Below are positions 5,604 to 12,394 of a stretch of DNA of 14,777 nucleotides, in pieces. The notes under the pieces were generated by a model that worked only from the letters and a program-made list of their open reading frames with translations, was not told the origin of the DNA and searched no databases. Made by a program: the position numbers and the translations under genes. Source of the stretch: CAZLNO01 sp964561005. GTDB taxonomy: Bacteria > Pseudomonadota > Alphaproteobacteria > Kiloniellales > Rhodovibrionaceae. The stretch spans positions 1-14,777 of the forward strand of contig CAZLNO010000095.1 of the NCBI GenBank assembly GCA_964561005.1, read 5' to 3'. Numbering within the stretch: the stretch's first letter is position 1; each line of letters starts with the position of its first letter.

Positions 5604-6496
5604 CCGCGGGCCTCGGCGCGGCTGCTCATGAGGCCGGCGGCGAAGATCACCCCGGCGCCGAGCCAGGTCCAGAGATCGATCAGCTCGCCGAAGGCCAGCC
5701 AGCCGTAGAGCACCGCGAAGGGCAGGCGGGCGAAGTCGAAGCCGGCGACGAAGGACGCGTCGGCCGCCGCGAAGGCGCGCGTCAGCGTCACGTGGCCCAG
5801 CGTGGCCACCGGCCCCAGCGCGAGCAGGAAGGGCCAGAGCGTCAGCGGCGGCCAGCTCCACACGTACAGCGCCGGCACCAGCGCCAGCGGCGTCATCAGC
5901 GCCGAGGACAGGAAGACGATCTTGTCCGGGTCGTCGCCCAGCGTCAGCGTCTTGATGAGCATCATCGACAGGCCCATCGCCAGCGCCGCCGCGAGCGCGA
6001 ACCAGGTGCCGGGACCCAGCTCGACCAGGCCCGGCCGCAGGATGATCATGGCCCCCAGAAAGCCGGCCGCGGTCGCCATCAGCCGGCGCGGGCGCAACGG
6101 CTCGCGCAGCAGGGGCACGGCGGCCACCGTCGCGAAGACCGGGGTGAGGAAGCTGATCGCCGTCAGCTCGCCGATCGGCATGTGCGCCAGCGCGGTGAAC
6201 CAGCACATCATCGCCGCGATCCCCACCAGGGCGCGCACGAGATAGACCTTGATCTGGCCCGTGTGGGCGAAGGTGCGGCCGCGCCAGGCGAACAGCGGCA
6301 GCATGACCAGCAGGGCGAACAGCAGCCGCAGGAAGACCACCTGCAGCGGATCCACCCCCTCGGAGGTGGCATGGCGGCCGAGCGCCGCGACCCCGGCCAG
6401 CAGCGCGCAGGACAGCAGCATCCAGCCCGCGCCGGCCGCCGGGCTGTGCCGCCGCGCGGCGGGCCCGCGGTCCGGCGAGGGGTCCAGGGGCTCCAT
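5501..6496 (-). CDS. EamA/DMT-superfamily transporter (IclR-linked copy)
   Basis: Predicted 331-residue inner-membrane permease with about ten helices in two EamA repeats: 'SFLTPVFATVAAVPLLREPL' with GFLGAMIILRPG in repeat 1, and GFDFARLPFAVLYGWLAFGELIDLWTW in repeat 2. It is a diverged paralog of the convergent transporter next to it, sharing motif order and many positions. About 24 residues of polar, Pro/Arg-rich N-terminus precede the first helix, and about 40 residues follow the last one. It starts one base after the IclR stop codon (TGACATG on the minus strand), so it is certainly the second gene of that operon and probably responds to the same effector. The substrate is unknown; given the peptide operon nearby, export of an amino acid or peptide breakdown product is possible but speculative. 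Confidence 0.9.
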   Translation of the reverse strand: MEPLDPSPDRGPAARRHSPAAGAGWMLLSCALLAGVAALGRHATSEGVDPLQVVFLRLLFALLVMLPLFAWRGRTFAHTGQIKVYLVRALVGIAAMMCWFTALAHMPIGELTAISFLTPVFATVAAVPLLREPLRPRRLMATAAGFLGAMIILRPGLVELGPGTWFALAAALAMGLSMMLIKTLTLGDDPDKIVFLSSALMTPLALVPALYVWSWPPLTLWPFLLALGPVATLGHVTLTRAFAAADASFVAGFDFARLPFAVLYGWLAFGELIDLWTWLGAGVIFAAGLMSSRAEARGYRSGRRMAAVRAGEPAEAAGASGQEGAGVRRSR

Positions 6497-6497
6497 G

Positions 6498-7310
6498 TCA
6501 GCCCTGCCCGTGCAGGGTGCCGGAGATGGCGCGCGCCGTCTCCAATGCCAGGGGCACGATGCCGGCCTTCACGGCCTCGACCGACCACTGCGGCAGGTAG
6601 ACCGGGATCTGCACCGCCGCGATGGCAAGGCCGTGGGCGTCCAGCACCGGCGCGGCGGTCGAGATCTCGTGCTCCACGGCCTGGCTGACGCCGACGTCGT
6701 AGCCGTTCGCCCGCGCCGCCTGGATGCGCGCCTCGACGCCCGCGCGGTCGTGGGTGGTCTCCGCGGTCAGCGCGCGCAGCTTCGTGCGGCCCAGGATGTC
6801 GTCGGTCTCCGCCGCCGGCCGATGCGCCAGCATGACGATGCCGGCCGCGGTGCAGAAGGCCGGCATGCGCCGGCCGGCGAGGACGGTGCGGTAGCTCGCC
6901 TTCTGGTGCGGGATGCGCACGGTGTAGACGATGTCGGTGTCGTCCAGTTCGGCCAGATTGACCGTGGTATCGAAGGCCTTGGCCGCCTCGATCAATCGGG
7001 GCATGGCGATCTCGGCCAGCCAGTTGCTGACCATGTAGGTGTAGTAGAACTCGATCAGCCCGAGGGCCGGGCGATAGCGCCGGGAATGCGGGTCCTTCTC
7101 CAGATAGCCCAGCTTGACCAGCGTGGCGGTGAGGCGCTGCGCCGCGCTCTTTTCCAGCCCGGACAGCGCGGCGATCTCGCTGAGGTTCAGATCGCGCAGG
7201 CCGCGCTCCCGCTGCCCGCGGCGAAAGGCCTTCAGCACGCGAAAGCCCTTCTCCAGCGTGCCGACGAACAGCGGGTCGGCGCGCGTGGCGTCGTCCGGCC
7301 CGCGGGTCAT
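6498..7310 (-). CDS. IclR-family transcriptional regulator
   Basis: Predicted 270-residue DNA-binding regulator. The N-terminal winged helix-turn-helix spans about residues 16-80 (FVGTLEKGFRVLKAF, then LNLSEIAALSGLEKSAAQRL, then TLVKLGYLEKD). The C-terminal effector-binding domain follows, with TVNLAELDDTDIVYTVRIP, a Gly-Arg-Arg-Met-Pro-Ala-Phe-Cys-Thr-Ala-Ala-Gly segment where IclR proteins usually have G-x-x-xP-x-x-x-T-A-x-G, and the closing 'ISTAAPVLDAHGLAIAAVQI'. The ATG at 7310 is supported by a GGAGGT ribosome-binding site with 10-base spacing (plus strand 7321-7326). A much longer frame exists upstream, but it crosses the binding-protein gene and a gap. It is transcribed together with the EamA gene and divergently from the peptide uptake operon, the usual place for a local regulator. 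Confidence 0.93.
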   Translation of the reverse strand: MTRGPDDATRADPLFVGTLEKGFRVLKAFRRGQRERGLRDLNLSEIAALSGLEKSAAQRLTATLVKLGYLEKDPHSRRYRPALGLIEFYYTYMVSNWLAEIAMPRLIEAAKAFDTTVNLAELDDTDIVYTVRIPHQKASYRTVLAGRRMPAFCTAAGIVMLAHRPAAETDDILGRTKLRALTAETTHDRAGVEARIQAARANGYDVGVSQAVEHEISTAAPVLDAHGLAIAAVQIPVYLPQWSVEAVKAGIVPLALETARAISGTLHGQG

Positions 7311-7408
7311 GGGGCGTCGGACCTCCGGCGACGCAGTCGAAGCGCCCTTGCGGGGCGTGGCCTTGGCCGCGCCCCGAACATTTTTCCGCCGTGCGTGACA
7401 GAAACGTT

Positions 7409-7434
7409 CCGGTCGGGAGCAAGCTCCCGACCGG
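7409..7434. repeat. Perfect 12-bp-arm palindrome in the divergent regulatory region
   Basis: CCGGTCGGGAGC (7409-7420) and GCTCCCGACCGG (7423-7434) are perfect inverted repeats separated by AA. There is no T run on either side, so it is not a standard terminator. It lies 99 bp upstream of the IclR start and could be a protein-binding site, a leader hairpin of the IclR transcript, or a small dispersed palindrome. Confidence 0.6.
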
Positions 7435-7486
7435 CGCTTCGTTCGGTCAAGCGCTCCGTGACAATGACGGACCCCGGCGGGCGCGG

Positions 7487-7515
7487 TTGACGGAGTCCGC
7501 CGATCCGGATACGAT
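7487..7515 (+). promoter_or_regulatory. Candidate sigma70-like promoter of the peptide uptake operon
   Basis: TTGACG at 7487-7492 matches the -35 consensus at five of six bases, and TACGAT at 7510-7515 matches the -10 at four of six, with an optimal 17-bp spacer. The start point would fall near 7522, giving a leader of about 200 bases before the binding-protein ATG. The segment just downstream (7516-7555) is unusually AT-rich for this genome. Confidence 0.5.
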
Positions 7516-7534
7516 ATCGCAACATAATAAGAAC

Positions 7535-7549
7535 TATCACATAGTGATA
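7535..7549. promoter_or_regulatory. Candidate operator, TATCAC-N3-GTGATA inverted repeat
   Basis: Perfect 6-bp inverted repeat with a 3-base centre, placed about 13-28 bases downstream of the predicted transcription start. That position suits a repressor. The neighbouring IclR-family protein is the obvious candidate to bind it, but this link is inferred from position only. A second small palindrome, CGATATCG, lies at 7512-7519 over the -10 box. Confidence 0.4.
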
Positions 7550-7709
7550 ACCTCGATGCAAGCGCTCGTGACGCCGGGTGACGCGGCCTCATCGAAGGCC
7601 TCGCTTCATCGGGACTTCCGCGTCGGCGAGTGTTAACCTTGACGGAGAGCCGCGCGGAGCTTCCGGCGGCTCGAAAAAGAGCCGGGCGACCGGCCGGCCA
7701 TCGAACAGC

Positions 7710-7714
7710 GGAGG
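7710..7714 (+). promoter_or_regulatory. Ribosome-binding site deciding the binding-protein start
   Basis: GGAGG lies 10 bases before the ATG at 7725. This favours the ATG that begins a good signal peptide over an upstream in-frame start at 7578, which would add a polar leader. Confidence 0.75.
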
Positions 7715-7724
7715 CAGCCTTCAC

Positions 7725-9029
7725 ATGAAACGACAGCTTTTTGGCATCGCGGCCCTTTCGGCGCTGGCCGCGGCCGCCGCGCCGCAGGGGGCGCTGGCGG
7801 GCAAGTCGGACGACACCCTGAACTGGGCGACGGACCGCGAGGTCGCGGTCGTCGACCCCTATTACAACAATACCCGCGAACTGGTGATCATGGGCCAGCT
7901 TGCCTGGGACGGCCTGGTCCTGCGCAACATCGAGACCGGGGACTACGAGCCGCTTCTGGCCACGGACTGGGANNNNNNNNNNNNNNNNNNNNNNNNNNNN
8001 NNNNNNNNNNNNNNNNNNNNNNNNNNNNNNNNNNNNNNNNNNNNNNNNNNNNNNNNNNNNNNNNNNNNNNNNCCCTACCGCATCACCGACATCAAGGCCG
8101 GCCAGTACGTCCATATGAAGGAGAACGCGGACTACTTCGACGGGCCGAAGGGCGACCCGGCGATCGGCAACATCCGCTTCCGCACGATCACCGAGATGAA
8201 CACCCAGATGGCCGAGCTGATGACCGGCGGCCTGGACTGGATCTGGGACGTGCCCAAGGACCAGGCGGAGCGGCTGAGCGGCCGGCCCGGCGTGACCGTC
8301 GAAAACGCCAAGACGATGCGCATTTCCTACCTGGCGTTCGACGTGGACGGGGACTCCGGCACCGAGGTCTTCATGGACAAGAAGGTGCGCATGGCCGTCG
8401 CCCACGCCATCGACCGCCAGTCGATCGCCGAGAACCTGGTCGGTCCGGCCTCGGAGGTGATCCACGCCCCCTGCCACCCGGCGCAGTTCGGCTGCATCGA
8501 GGAGGGGCTGCCGCGCTGGGAGCACGATCCCGACAAGGCGAAGCAGCTTCTTGAGGAAGCCGGTTATCCCGACGGCTTCGAGTTCGACATCTATGCCTAC
8601 CGCCAGCGGGAGTACACCGAGGCGGTGATCGGCGATCTGGACCGCGTGGGCATCGACGCGAACATGAACTTCATGCAGTACCGCGCCCTGCGCTCGCTGG
8701 TGCGCAAGGGCGAGACGCCGATCAACCACATGACCTGGGGCTCCTACTCGGTGCCGGACGTCTCCGCCATCGTCGGCCACTTCTTCAACGGCGGCCCGGA
8801 CGACCCGGCCAAGGACCCGGAGGTCATCGATCTGGTGAACAAGGGCGACACCTCGATCGACCCCGAGGTGCGCAAGGAGGCGTACAAGGAGGCCTACGAG
8901 ATCATCGTGGGCGAGCTGTACTGGCTGCCGATGTTCACCTACGCCAAGTACTACGCCTACAGCGACGACCTCGACTTCACGCCGACGCCGGACGAGATCC
9001 CGCGCTTCTACGCGGCGAGCTGGAAGTAG
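7725..9029 (+). CDS. Peptide/nickel-type ABC transporter substrate-binding protein (SBP_bac_5), interrupted by a gap
   Basis: Periplasmic binding protein of the Dpp/Opp family that would capture peptides or similar ligands for the downstream permease. A signal peptide (MKRQLFGIAALSALAAAAA, cleavage near ALA-GK, about residue 25) is followed by the typical mature start DTLNWATDREVAVVDPYYNN and LAWDGLVLRN...YEPLLATDW. After the gap comes PYRITDIKAGQYVHMKENADY, the standard G-P-Y-x(n)-N-x-x-Y block, then RFRTITEMNTQMAELMTGGLDW, AVAHAIDRQSIAENLVG, the DPDKAKQLLEEAGYPDGF helix and a proper C-terminus ending in SWK. Only about 400 residues are visible, while the family is usually 500-540. The 100-N placeholder therefore probably hides more than 100 bp, likely the segment with the LR-x-GVKFHDG motif. 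No lipobox Cys is seen. A GC hairpin follows the stop. Confidence 0.9.
   Translation: MKRQLFGIAALSALAAAAAPQGALAGKSDDTLNWATDREVAVVDPYYNNTRELVIMGQLAWDGLVLRNIETGDYEPLLATDWXXXXXXXXXXXXXXXXXXXXXXXXXXXXXXXXXXPYRITDIKAGQYVHMKENADYFDGPKGDPAIGNIRFRTITEMNTQMAELMTGGLDWIWDVPKDQAERLSGRPGVTVENAKTMRISYLAFDVDGDSGTEVFMDKKVRMAVAHAIDRQSIAENLVGPASEVIHAPCHPAQFGCIEEGLPRWEHDPDKAKQLLEEAGYPDGFEFDIYAYRQREYTEAVIGDLDRVGIDANMNFMQYRALRSLVRKGETPINHMTWGSYSVPDVSAIVGHFFNGGPDDPAKDPEVIDLVNKGDTSIDPEVRKEAYKEAYEIIVGELYWLPMFTYAKYYAYSDDLDFTPTPDEIPRFYAASWK
7973..8072. other. Assembly gap (100 N) inside the binding-protein gene
   Basis: Exactly 100 undetermined bases, the conventional placeholder for a gap of unknown length. The frames on both sides agree as given, which may be chance. 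Confidence 0.98.
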
Positions 9030-9037
9030 GCCGCACA

Positions 9038-9070
9038 GGCGGGCGCCGTCGCGCGGAGACGGCGCCCGCC
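9038..9070 (+). terminator. GC-rich hairpin just after the binding-protein gene (attenuator or mRNA-stabilising stem)
   Basis: GGCGGGCGCCGTC (9038-9050) and GACGGCGCCCGCC (9058-9070) form a perfect 13-bp stem with a 7-base loop, starting 8 bases after the stop codon. There is no T run after it, so complete intrinsic termination is unlikely. A stem here would be expected to protect the binding-protein message from 3' degradation and to lower permease expression, as is known for other binding-protein operons. Confidence 0.6.
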
Positions 9071-9107
9071 GTCCCGGCGCGTGAACGGCGTCCCGTCAGC
9101 GAGATTT

Positions 9108-9361
9108 CCTCATGCTTCGACGGGCTCAGCATGAGGGGGTGGCCTCACGCTTCGACGGGCTCAGCATGAGGNNNNNNNNNNNNNNNNNNNNNNNNNNNNN
9201 NNNNNNNNNNNNNNNNNNNNNNNNNNNNNNNNNNNNNNNNNNNNNNNNNNNNNNNNNNNNNNNNNNNNNNNTCGACGGGCTCAGCATGAGGGGGTGGCCT
9301 CACGCTTCGACGGGCTCAGCATGAGGGGGTGGCCTCACGCTTCGACGGGCTCAGCATGAGG
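9108..9361. repeat. Tandem array of 35-bp palindromic units, broken by a gap
   Basis: A 35-bp unit beginning TCGACGGGCTCAGCATGAGG and ending GGGTGGCCTCACGCT recurs head to tail. Unit starts are at 9117 and 9152 before the gap and at 9272, 9307 and 9342 after it; the last one is partial. The first copy lies in a perfect palindrome, CCTCATGC (9108-9115) against GCATGAGG (9129-9136). Later copies have CCTCACGC as left arm, one mismatch. The unit core is the inverted, slightly altered form of the classical palindrome at 9382-9410, so the array looks like tandem amplification of one such element. The copy number is unknown because of the gap. There are no variable spacers, so it is not a CRISPR array. 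Confidence 0.85.
9172..9271. other. Assembly gap (100 N) inside the 35-bp repeat array
   Basis: Exactly 100 undetermined bases with the same repeat unit on both sides, so the gap was almost certainly caused by the repeat itself and its true length is unknown. Confidence 0.98.
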
Positions 9362-9381
9362 CGTGGTGCGAAAGAACATAT

Positions 9382-9410
9382 CCTCATCCTGAGCTTGTCG
9401 AAGGATGAGG
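9382..9410. repeat. REP-like palindrome (CCTCATCC...GGATGAGG)
   Basis: Arms CCTCATCC (9382-9389) and GGATGAGG (9403-9410) enclose TGAGCTTGTCGAA. This is a well-known dispersed intergenic palindrome in alphaproteobacterial and other GC-rich genomes. It is oriented opposite to the cores of the adjacent 35-bp array. Confidence 0.8.
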
Positions 9411-9420
9411 CAGTCAAACT

Positions 9421-9439
9421 CTCATCCTGAGCTCGTCGG
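9421..9439. repeat. Half copy of the same REP-like palindrome
   Basis: CTCATCCTGAGCTCGTCGG repeats the left half and loop of the element at 9382-9410, with a few changes, and lacks the right arm. It appears to be a truncated or decayed copy. The remaining stretch to the permease start at 9516 shows no further structure I can support. Confidence 0.65.
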
Positions 9440-9515
9440 ACACGAAAACGGCGAGCAGGAGCCAGAACGAAATTGTGCAAGTCGCTGATATAGGTTCGCA
9501 GGACAAGACCCAGGC

Positions 9516-10433
9516 ATGCTGTACTACGCCCTGAAGCGGCTGGGAGTGGCGGTGCTCGTCGCCCTGACCGTTTCGGTCCTGACCTTCTCGATGATCTACC
9601 TCTCGGGCGACCCGGCGGTGGCGCTGGCGGGGGAGACGGCGAGCCAGGAGGACATCGAGAACATCCGCCGGGTCTATGGCTACGACCGGCCGATCCTGGT
9701 GCAGTACGCCGAATGGCTCTGGAACGCCCTGCAGGGCGATCTGGGCCGCTCGCACTACCTGAAGAGCGACGTCGCCTCGGTCATCTTCGAGCGGCTGCCG
9801 GTCACCATGCTGCTGGGCGGCTGTGCGCTGGGCTTCGCGCTGACGCTATCGATCCCGCTGGGCGTGCTGGCGGCGATCCGGCCGAACAGCCTGATCGACC
9901 GCATCGCGTTGACCATCGCCGTGGTCGGCCAGGCGATGCCCAGCTTCTGGTTCGCGCTCACGCTGATGCTCTGGCTCGGCATCAACTGGCGGCTGCTGCC
10001 GATCACCGGCACCGCGAGCTGGCAGCACTTCGTCATGCCGGCGATCGCGCTGGGCTACTACGTCACCCCGGCGGTGATGCGCCTGACCCGCGCGGGCATG
10101 CTGGAGGTGCTGTCCTCCGACTACATCCGCACCGCGCGCGCCAAGGGCCTGCGCCGGCCGCGGGTGCTGTTCAAGCACGCGCTGCGCAACGCCATCATCC
10201 CGGTGGTCTCGGTCTCGGCGGTGCAGTTCGGCTTCATGCTGGGCGGCTCGATCGTCATCGAGACCATCTTCGCCATCAACGGCCTGGGCTTCCTGGCCTG
10301 GGAGTCGATCCAGCGCGCCGACCTGCCGATGATGCAGGCGATCGTGCTGGTGCTGAGCGTGTTCTACATCGTCCTGACCTTCGTGGCGGACATGCTGAAC
10401 GCCTTCCTCGATCCACGCATCCGGGTGACCTGA
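9516..10433 (+). CDS. Peptide ABC transporter permease, DppB/OppB type
   Basis: Predicted 305-residue inner-membrane subunit with about six transmembrane helices and the long periplasmic loop after helix 1 that is typical of DppB-type permeases (YLSGDPAVALAGE..., YGYDRPILVQYAEWL, DLGRSHYLKSDVASVI). The cytoplasmic EAA loop, which couples to the ATPases, is DYIRTARAKGLRRPRVLFKH near residues 205-224, followed by ALRNAIIP. The length is normal. The stop codon directly abuts the ATG of the second permease, which indicates cotranscription and probable translational coupling. The upstream 486-bp region separates it from the binding-protein gene and carries the palindromic repeats, so its expression is probably set lower than that of the binding protein. 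The ribosome-binding site is weak. Confidence 0.95.
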   Translation: MLYYALKRLGVAVLVALTVSVLTFSMIYLSGDPAVALAGETASQEDIENIRRVYGYDRPILVQYAEWLWNALQGDLGRSHYLKSDVASVIFERLPVTMLLGGCALGFALTLSIPLGVLAAIRPNSLIDRIALTIAVVGQAMPSFWFALTLMLWLGINWRLLPITGTASWQHFVMPAIALGYYVTPAVMRLTRAGMLEVLSSDYIRTARAKGLRRPRVLFKHALRNAIIPVVSVSAVQFGFMLGGSIVIETIFAINGLGFLAWESIQRADLPMMQAIVLVLSVFYIVLTFVADMLNAFLDPRIRVT

Positions 10434-11360
10434 ATGACCGTGGCCGCCGACACCAAGCAGCCGGCCCGCCAACAGGCGGCGGAGATCCTGGAGCCCTCGC
10501 CGATGGCGCAGCTTCGCCGGCGCGTCCTCGGCCACGCCGGGCTGCTGATCGGCATCGCGGTGCTGACGACCATCGTGCTGATGGCACTGTTCGCCGACGT
10601 GATCTCGCCGCACGATCCCTACGAGCAGATCCTGTCGCGCAAGCTGATCCCGCCGATCTGGCACGACGTGCCGGCGGCGACCTGGGAACACCCGCTGGGC
10701 ACCGACCAGCTCGGCCGGGACTATCTGTCGCGGCTGTTCCACGGCGCGCGCATCTCGCTGCTGATCGGCTTCGCGGCGATGCTGATCTCCGGCGTCATCG
10801 GCACCGCGCTGGGCGTCGCCGCCGGCTATTTCGGCGGGCGGGTGGACATGGTGGTGAACTTCATCATCACCACGCGGCTGTCCATGCCGGTGGTGCTGGT
10901 GGCCCTGGCGGTGGTCAGCCTGGTGGGCAGTTCGCTGACCGTGGTGATCTGGGTGCTGGGGCTGCTGATCTGGGACCGCTTCGCCGTGGTCATGCGCAGC
11001 GCCACGCAGCAGATGCGCAACCTGGAGTTCGTCACCGCCGCCCGGGCCGTCGGCTGCTCGACGCCGCGAGTCATGGCCGCCGAGATCATGCCCAACATCC
11101 TCAACCACCTGACGGTGGTGGCGACGCTGGAGATGGCGCACGCCATCATCCTGGAGGCGGCGCTGTCCTTCCTGGGCCTGGGGGTGCAGCCGCCGACGCC
11201 GAGCTGGGGGCTGATGATCTCCGAGGCCAAGGGCATGATGTTCTTCGACCCCTGGCTGATCGGCATCCCCGGCACGGCGCTGTTCGCGCTGCTGCTGTCG
11301 ATCAACCTGCTGGGCGACGGCGTGCGCGACGTCACCGCCCCCGACAACCCGAACGGATAG
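10434..11360 (+). CDS. Peptide ABC transporter permease, DppC/OppC type
   Basis: Predicted 308-residue inner-membrane partner of the preceding permease. About 40 polar cytoplasmic residues precede the first helix (LLIGIAVLTTIVLMALFADV), as in the OppC N-domain family. Then come HPLGTDQLGRDYLSRLFHGA, the hallmark of DppC-type proteins just before the permease domain, and the EAA loop FVTAARAVGCSTPRVMAAEI near residues 199-218, followed by MPNILNHL. The 3' end holds the conserved LEAALSFLGLGVQPPTPSWG. The gene begins on the base after the upstream stop. The next gene starts 17 bp downstream with its own ribosome-binding site. Confidence 0.95.
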   Translation: MTVAADTKQPARQQAAEILEPSPMAQLRRRVLGHAGLLIGIAVLTTIVLMALFADVISPHDPYEQILSRKLIPPIWHDVPAATWEHPLGTDQLGRDYLSRLFHGARISLLIGFAAMLISGVIGTALGVAAGYFGGRVDMVVNFIITTRLSMPVVLVALAVVSLVGSSLTVVIWVLGLLIWDRFAVVMRSATQQMRNLEFVTAARAVGCSTPRVMAAEIMPNILNHLTVVATLEMAHAIILEAALSFLGLGVQPPTPSWGLMISEAKGMMFFDPWLIGIPGTALFALLLSINLLGDGVRDVTAPDNPNG

Positions 11361-11377
11361 GACGGGAGAGCCGCGTC

Positions 11378-12394
11378 TTGGCCGAGCGCATCCTCGACAT
11401 CGAGAACCTGCACATCCGCCTGCCCACGCCGGCGGGCACGCTGCACGCGGTGCAGGGCATCGACCTGCACGTCGACCGCGGCGAGACGCTGTGCATCGTC
11501 GGCGAATCCGGCTGCGGCAAGTCGCTCACCGCTCTGTCCATCATGGACCTGCTGCCCGCCAAGGCGCGGCGCACGGCCGACCGGATGGAGCTGGACGGCA
11601 TGAACGTCCTGGACATCGGCGAGCGCCGCATGGCCGACCTGCGCGGCAACCGCATGGGCATGATCTTCCAGGAGCCGATGACCTCGCTGAACCCGGCCTA
11701 CACCATCGGCGACCAGCTTCAGGAGGCGATGCGGCGGCATCGCCGGGTGTCGCGGGCGGAGGCGCGGGAGCGCGCGGTCTACCTGCTGGACAAGGTGGGC
11801 ATCACCGGCGCCGGCAGCCGGCTGAAGCAGTACCCGCACCAGCTTTCCGGCGGTCTGCGCCAGCGGGTGATGATCGCGCTGGCGCTGATGTGCGGGCCGG
11901 ACCTGGTCATCGCCGACGAGCCGACCACGGCGCTCGACGTCACCATCCAGGCGCAGATCCTCTATCTCCTGGCGGAATTGCAGCGGGAGTTCGACGTCGG
12001 CCTCATCCTCATCACCCACGACCTGGGCATCGTGGCGCGGGTCGCCCGGCGCGTGGCCGTGATGTATGCCGGGCAGGTGGTGGAGCTGGGCAGCGCCGAG
12101 CAGGTGTTCCGCAATCCCACGCACCCCTACACCCAGGGCCTGATGCAGTGCATCCCGGTGCCCGGCAAGACGCAACGCGGCGCGCATCTGGGGCAGATCC
12201 CCGGCATCGTGCCCTCGCTGGTGGGCGAGATGCCGGGCTGCCACTTCGCCGACCGCTGCCCGCACGCGCACCACGCCTGCACGCGCGGGCCGGTCGCGCT
12301 GCGTCCGGGCGTCGGCGCCGGGCACGCCTACCGCTGCGTCCTTTCGCCCGAGGAGTCCGCCCGCAACCTGAGCCAACAGGCGGCCGCCGAATGA
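11378..12394 (+). CDS. Peptide ABC transporter ATPase, DppD/OppD type
   Basis: Predicted 338-residue cytoplasmic ATPase. Walker A is GESGCGKS (residues 42-49); the Q-loop is FQEPMTSLNP (about 101-110); the signature is LSGGLRQR, with Leu where Met is usual; Walker B is LVIADEPTTALD; the switch His lies in ITHD. The C-terminal oligopeptide_HPY domain (PTHPYTQGLMQCIP) ends in a cysteine cluster CX5CX6C plus a later Cys (about 287-325), the arrangement that binds an iron-sulphur cluster in characterised Opp/Dpp ATPases. I placed the start at a TTG (11378-11380) because GGGAG lies 9 bases upstream and the reading begins exactly at the family N-terminus (AERILDIENLHIRL); no ATG fits. The end overlaps the next gene by ATGA. 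Confidence 0.95.
   Translation: MAERILDIENLHIRLPTPAGTLHAVQGIDLHVDRGETLCIVGESGCGKSLTALSIMDLLPAKARRTADRMELDGMNVLDIGERRMADLRGNRMGMIFQEPMTSLNPAYTIGDQLQEAMRRHRRVSRAEARERAVYLLDKVGITGAGSRLKQYPHQLSGGLRQRVMIALALMCGPDLVIADEPTTALDVTIQAQILYLLAELQREFDVGLILITHDLGIVARVARRVAVMYAGQVVELGSAEQVFRNPTHPYTQGLMQCIPVPGKTQRGAHLGQIPGIVPSLVGEMPGCHFADRCPHAHHACTRGPVALRPGVGAGHAYRCVLSPEESARNLSQQAAAE

Noticed and set aside
4520..6688. Plus-strand open frame of over 700 codons across both EamA genes
   Set aside because: It is a high-GC shadow: low-complexity Arg/Ala/Gly/Gln composition, no domain, and it runs through two clear membrane-protein genes in other frames.
7409..7434. Intrinsic terminator between the divergent operons
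   Set aside because: There is no T run on either strand next to the stem, and neither flanking gene ends here.
6498..8780. Very long minus-strand frame giving the IclR protein about 490 extra N-terminal residues
   Set aside because: It passes through an N gap and lies antisense to the binding-protein gene; a good ribosome-binding site supports the ATG at 7310.
9112..9324. Small repetitive protein encoded in the repeat array
   Set aside because: The frame exists only because 35-bp units and N bases lack stops; it has no start context and no protein-like composition.
9108..9361. CRISPR array
   Set aside because: The 35-bp units follow each other without variable spacers, have a palindromic core related to a dispersed REP-like element, and no cas gene is nearby.
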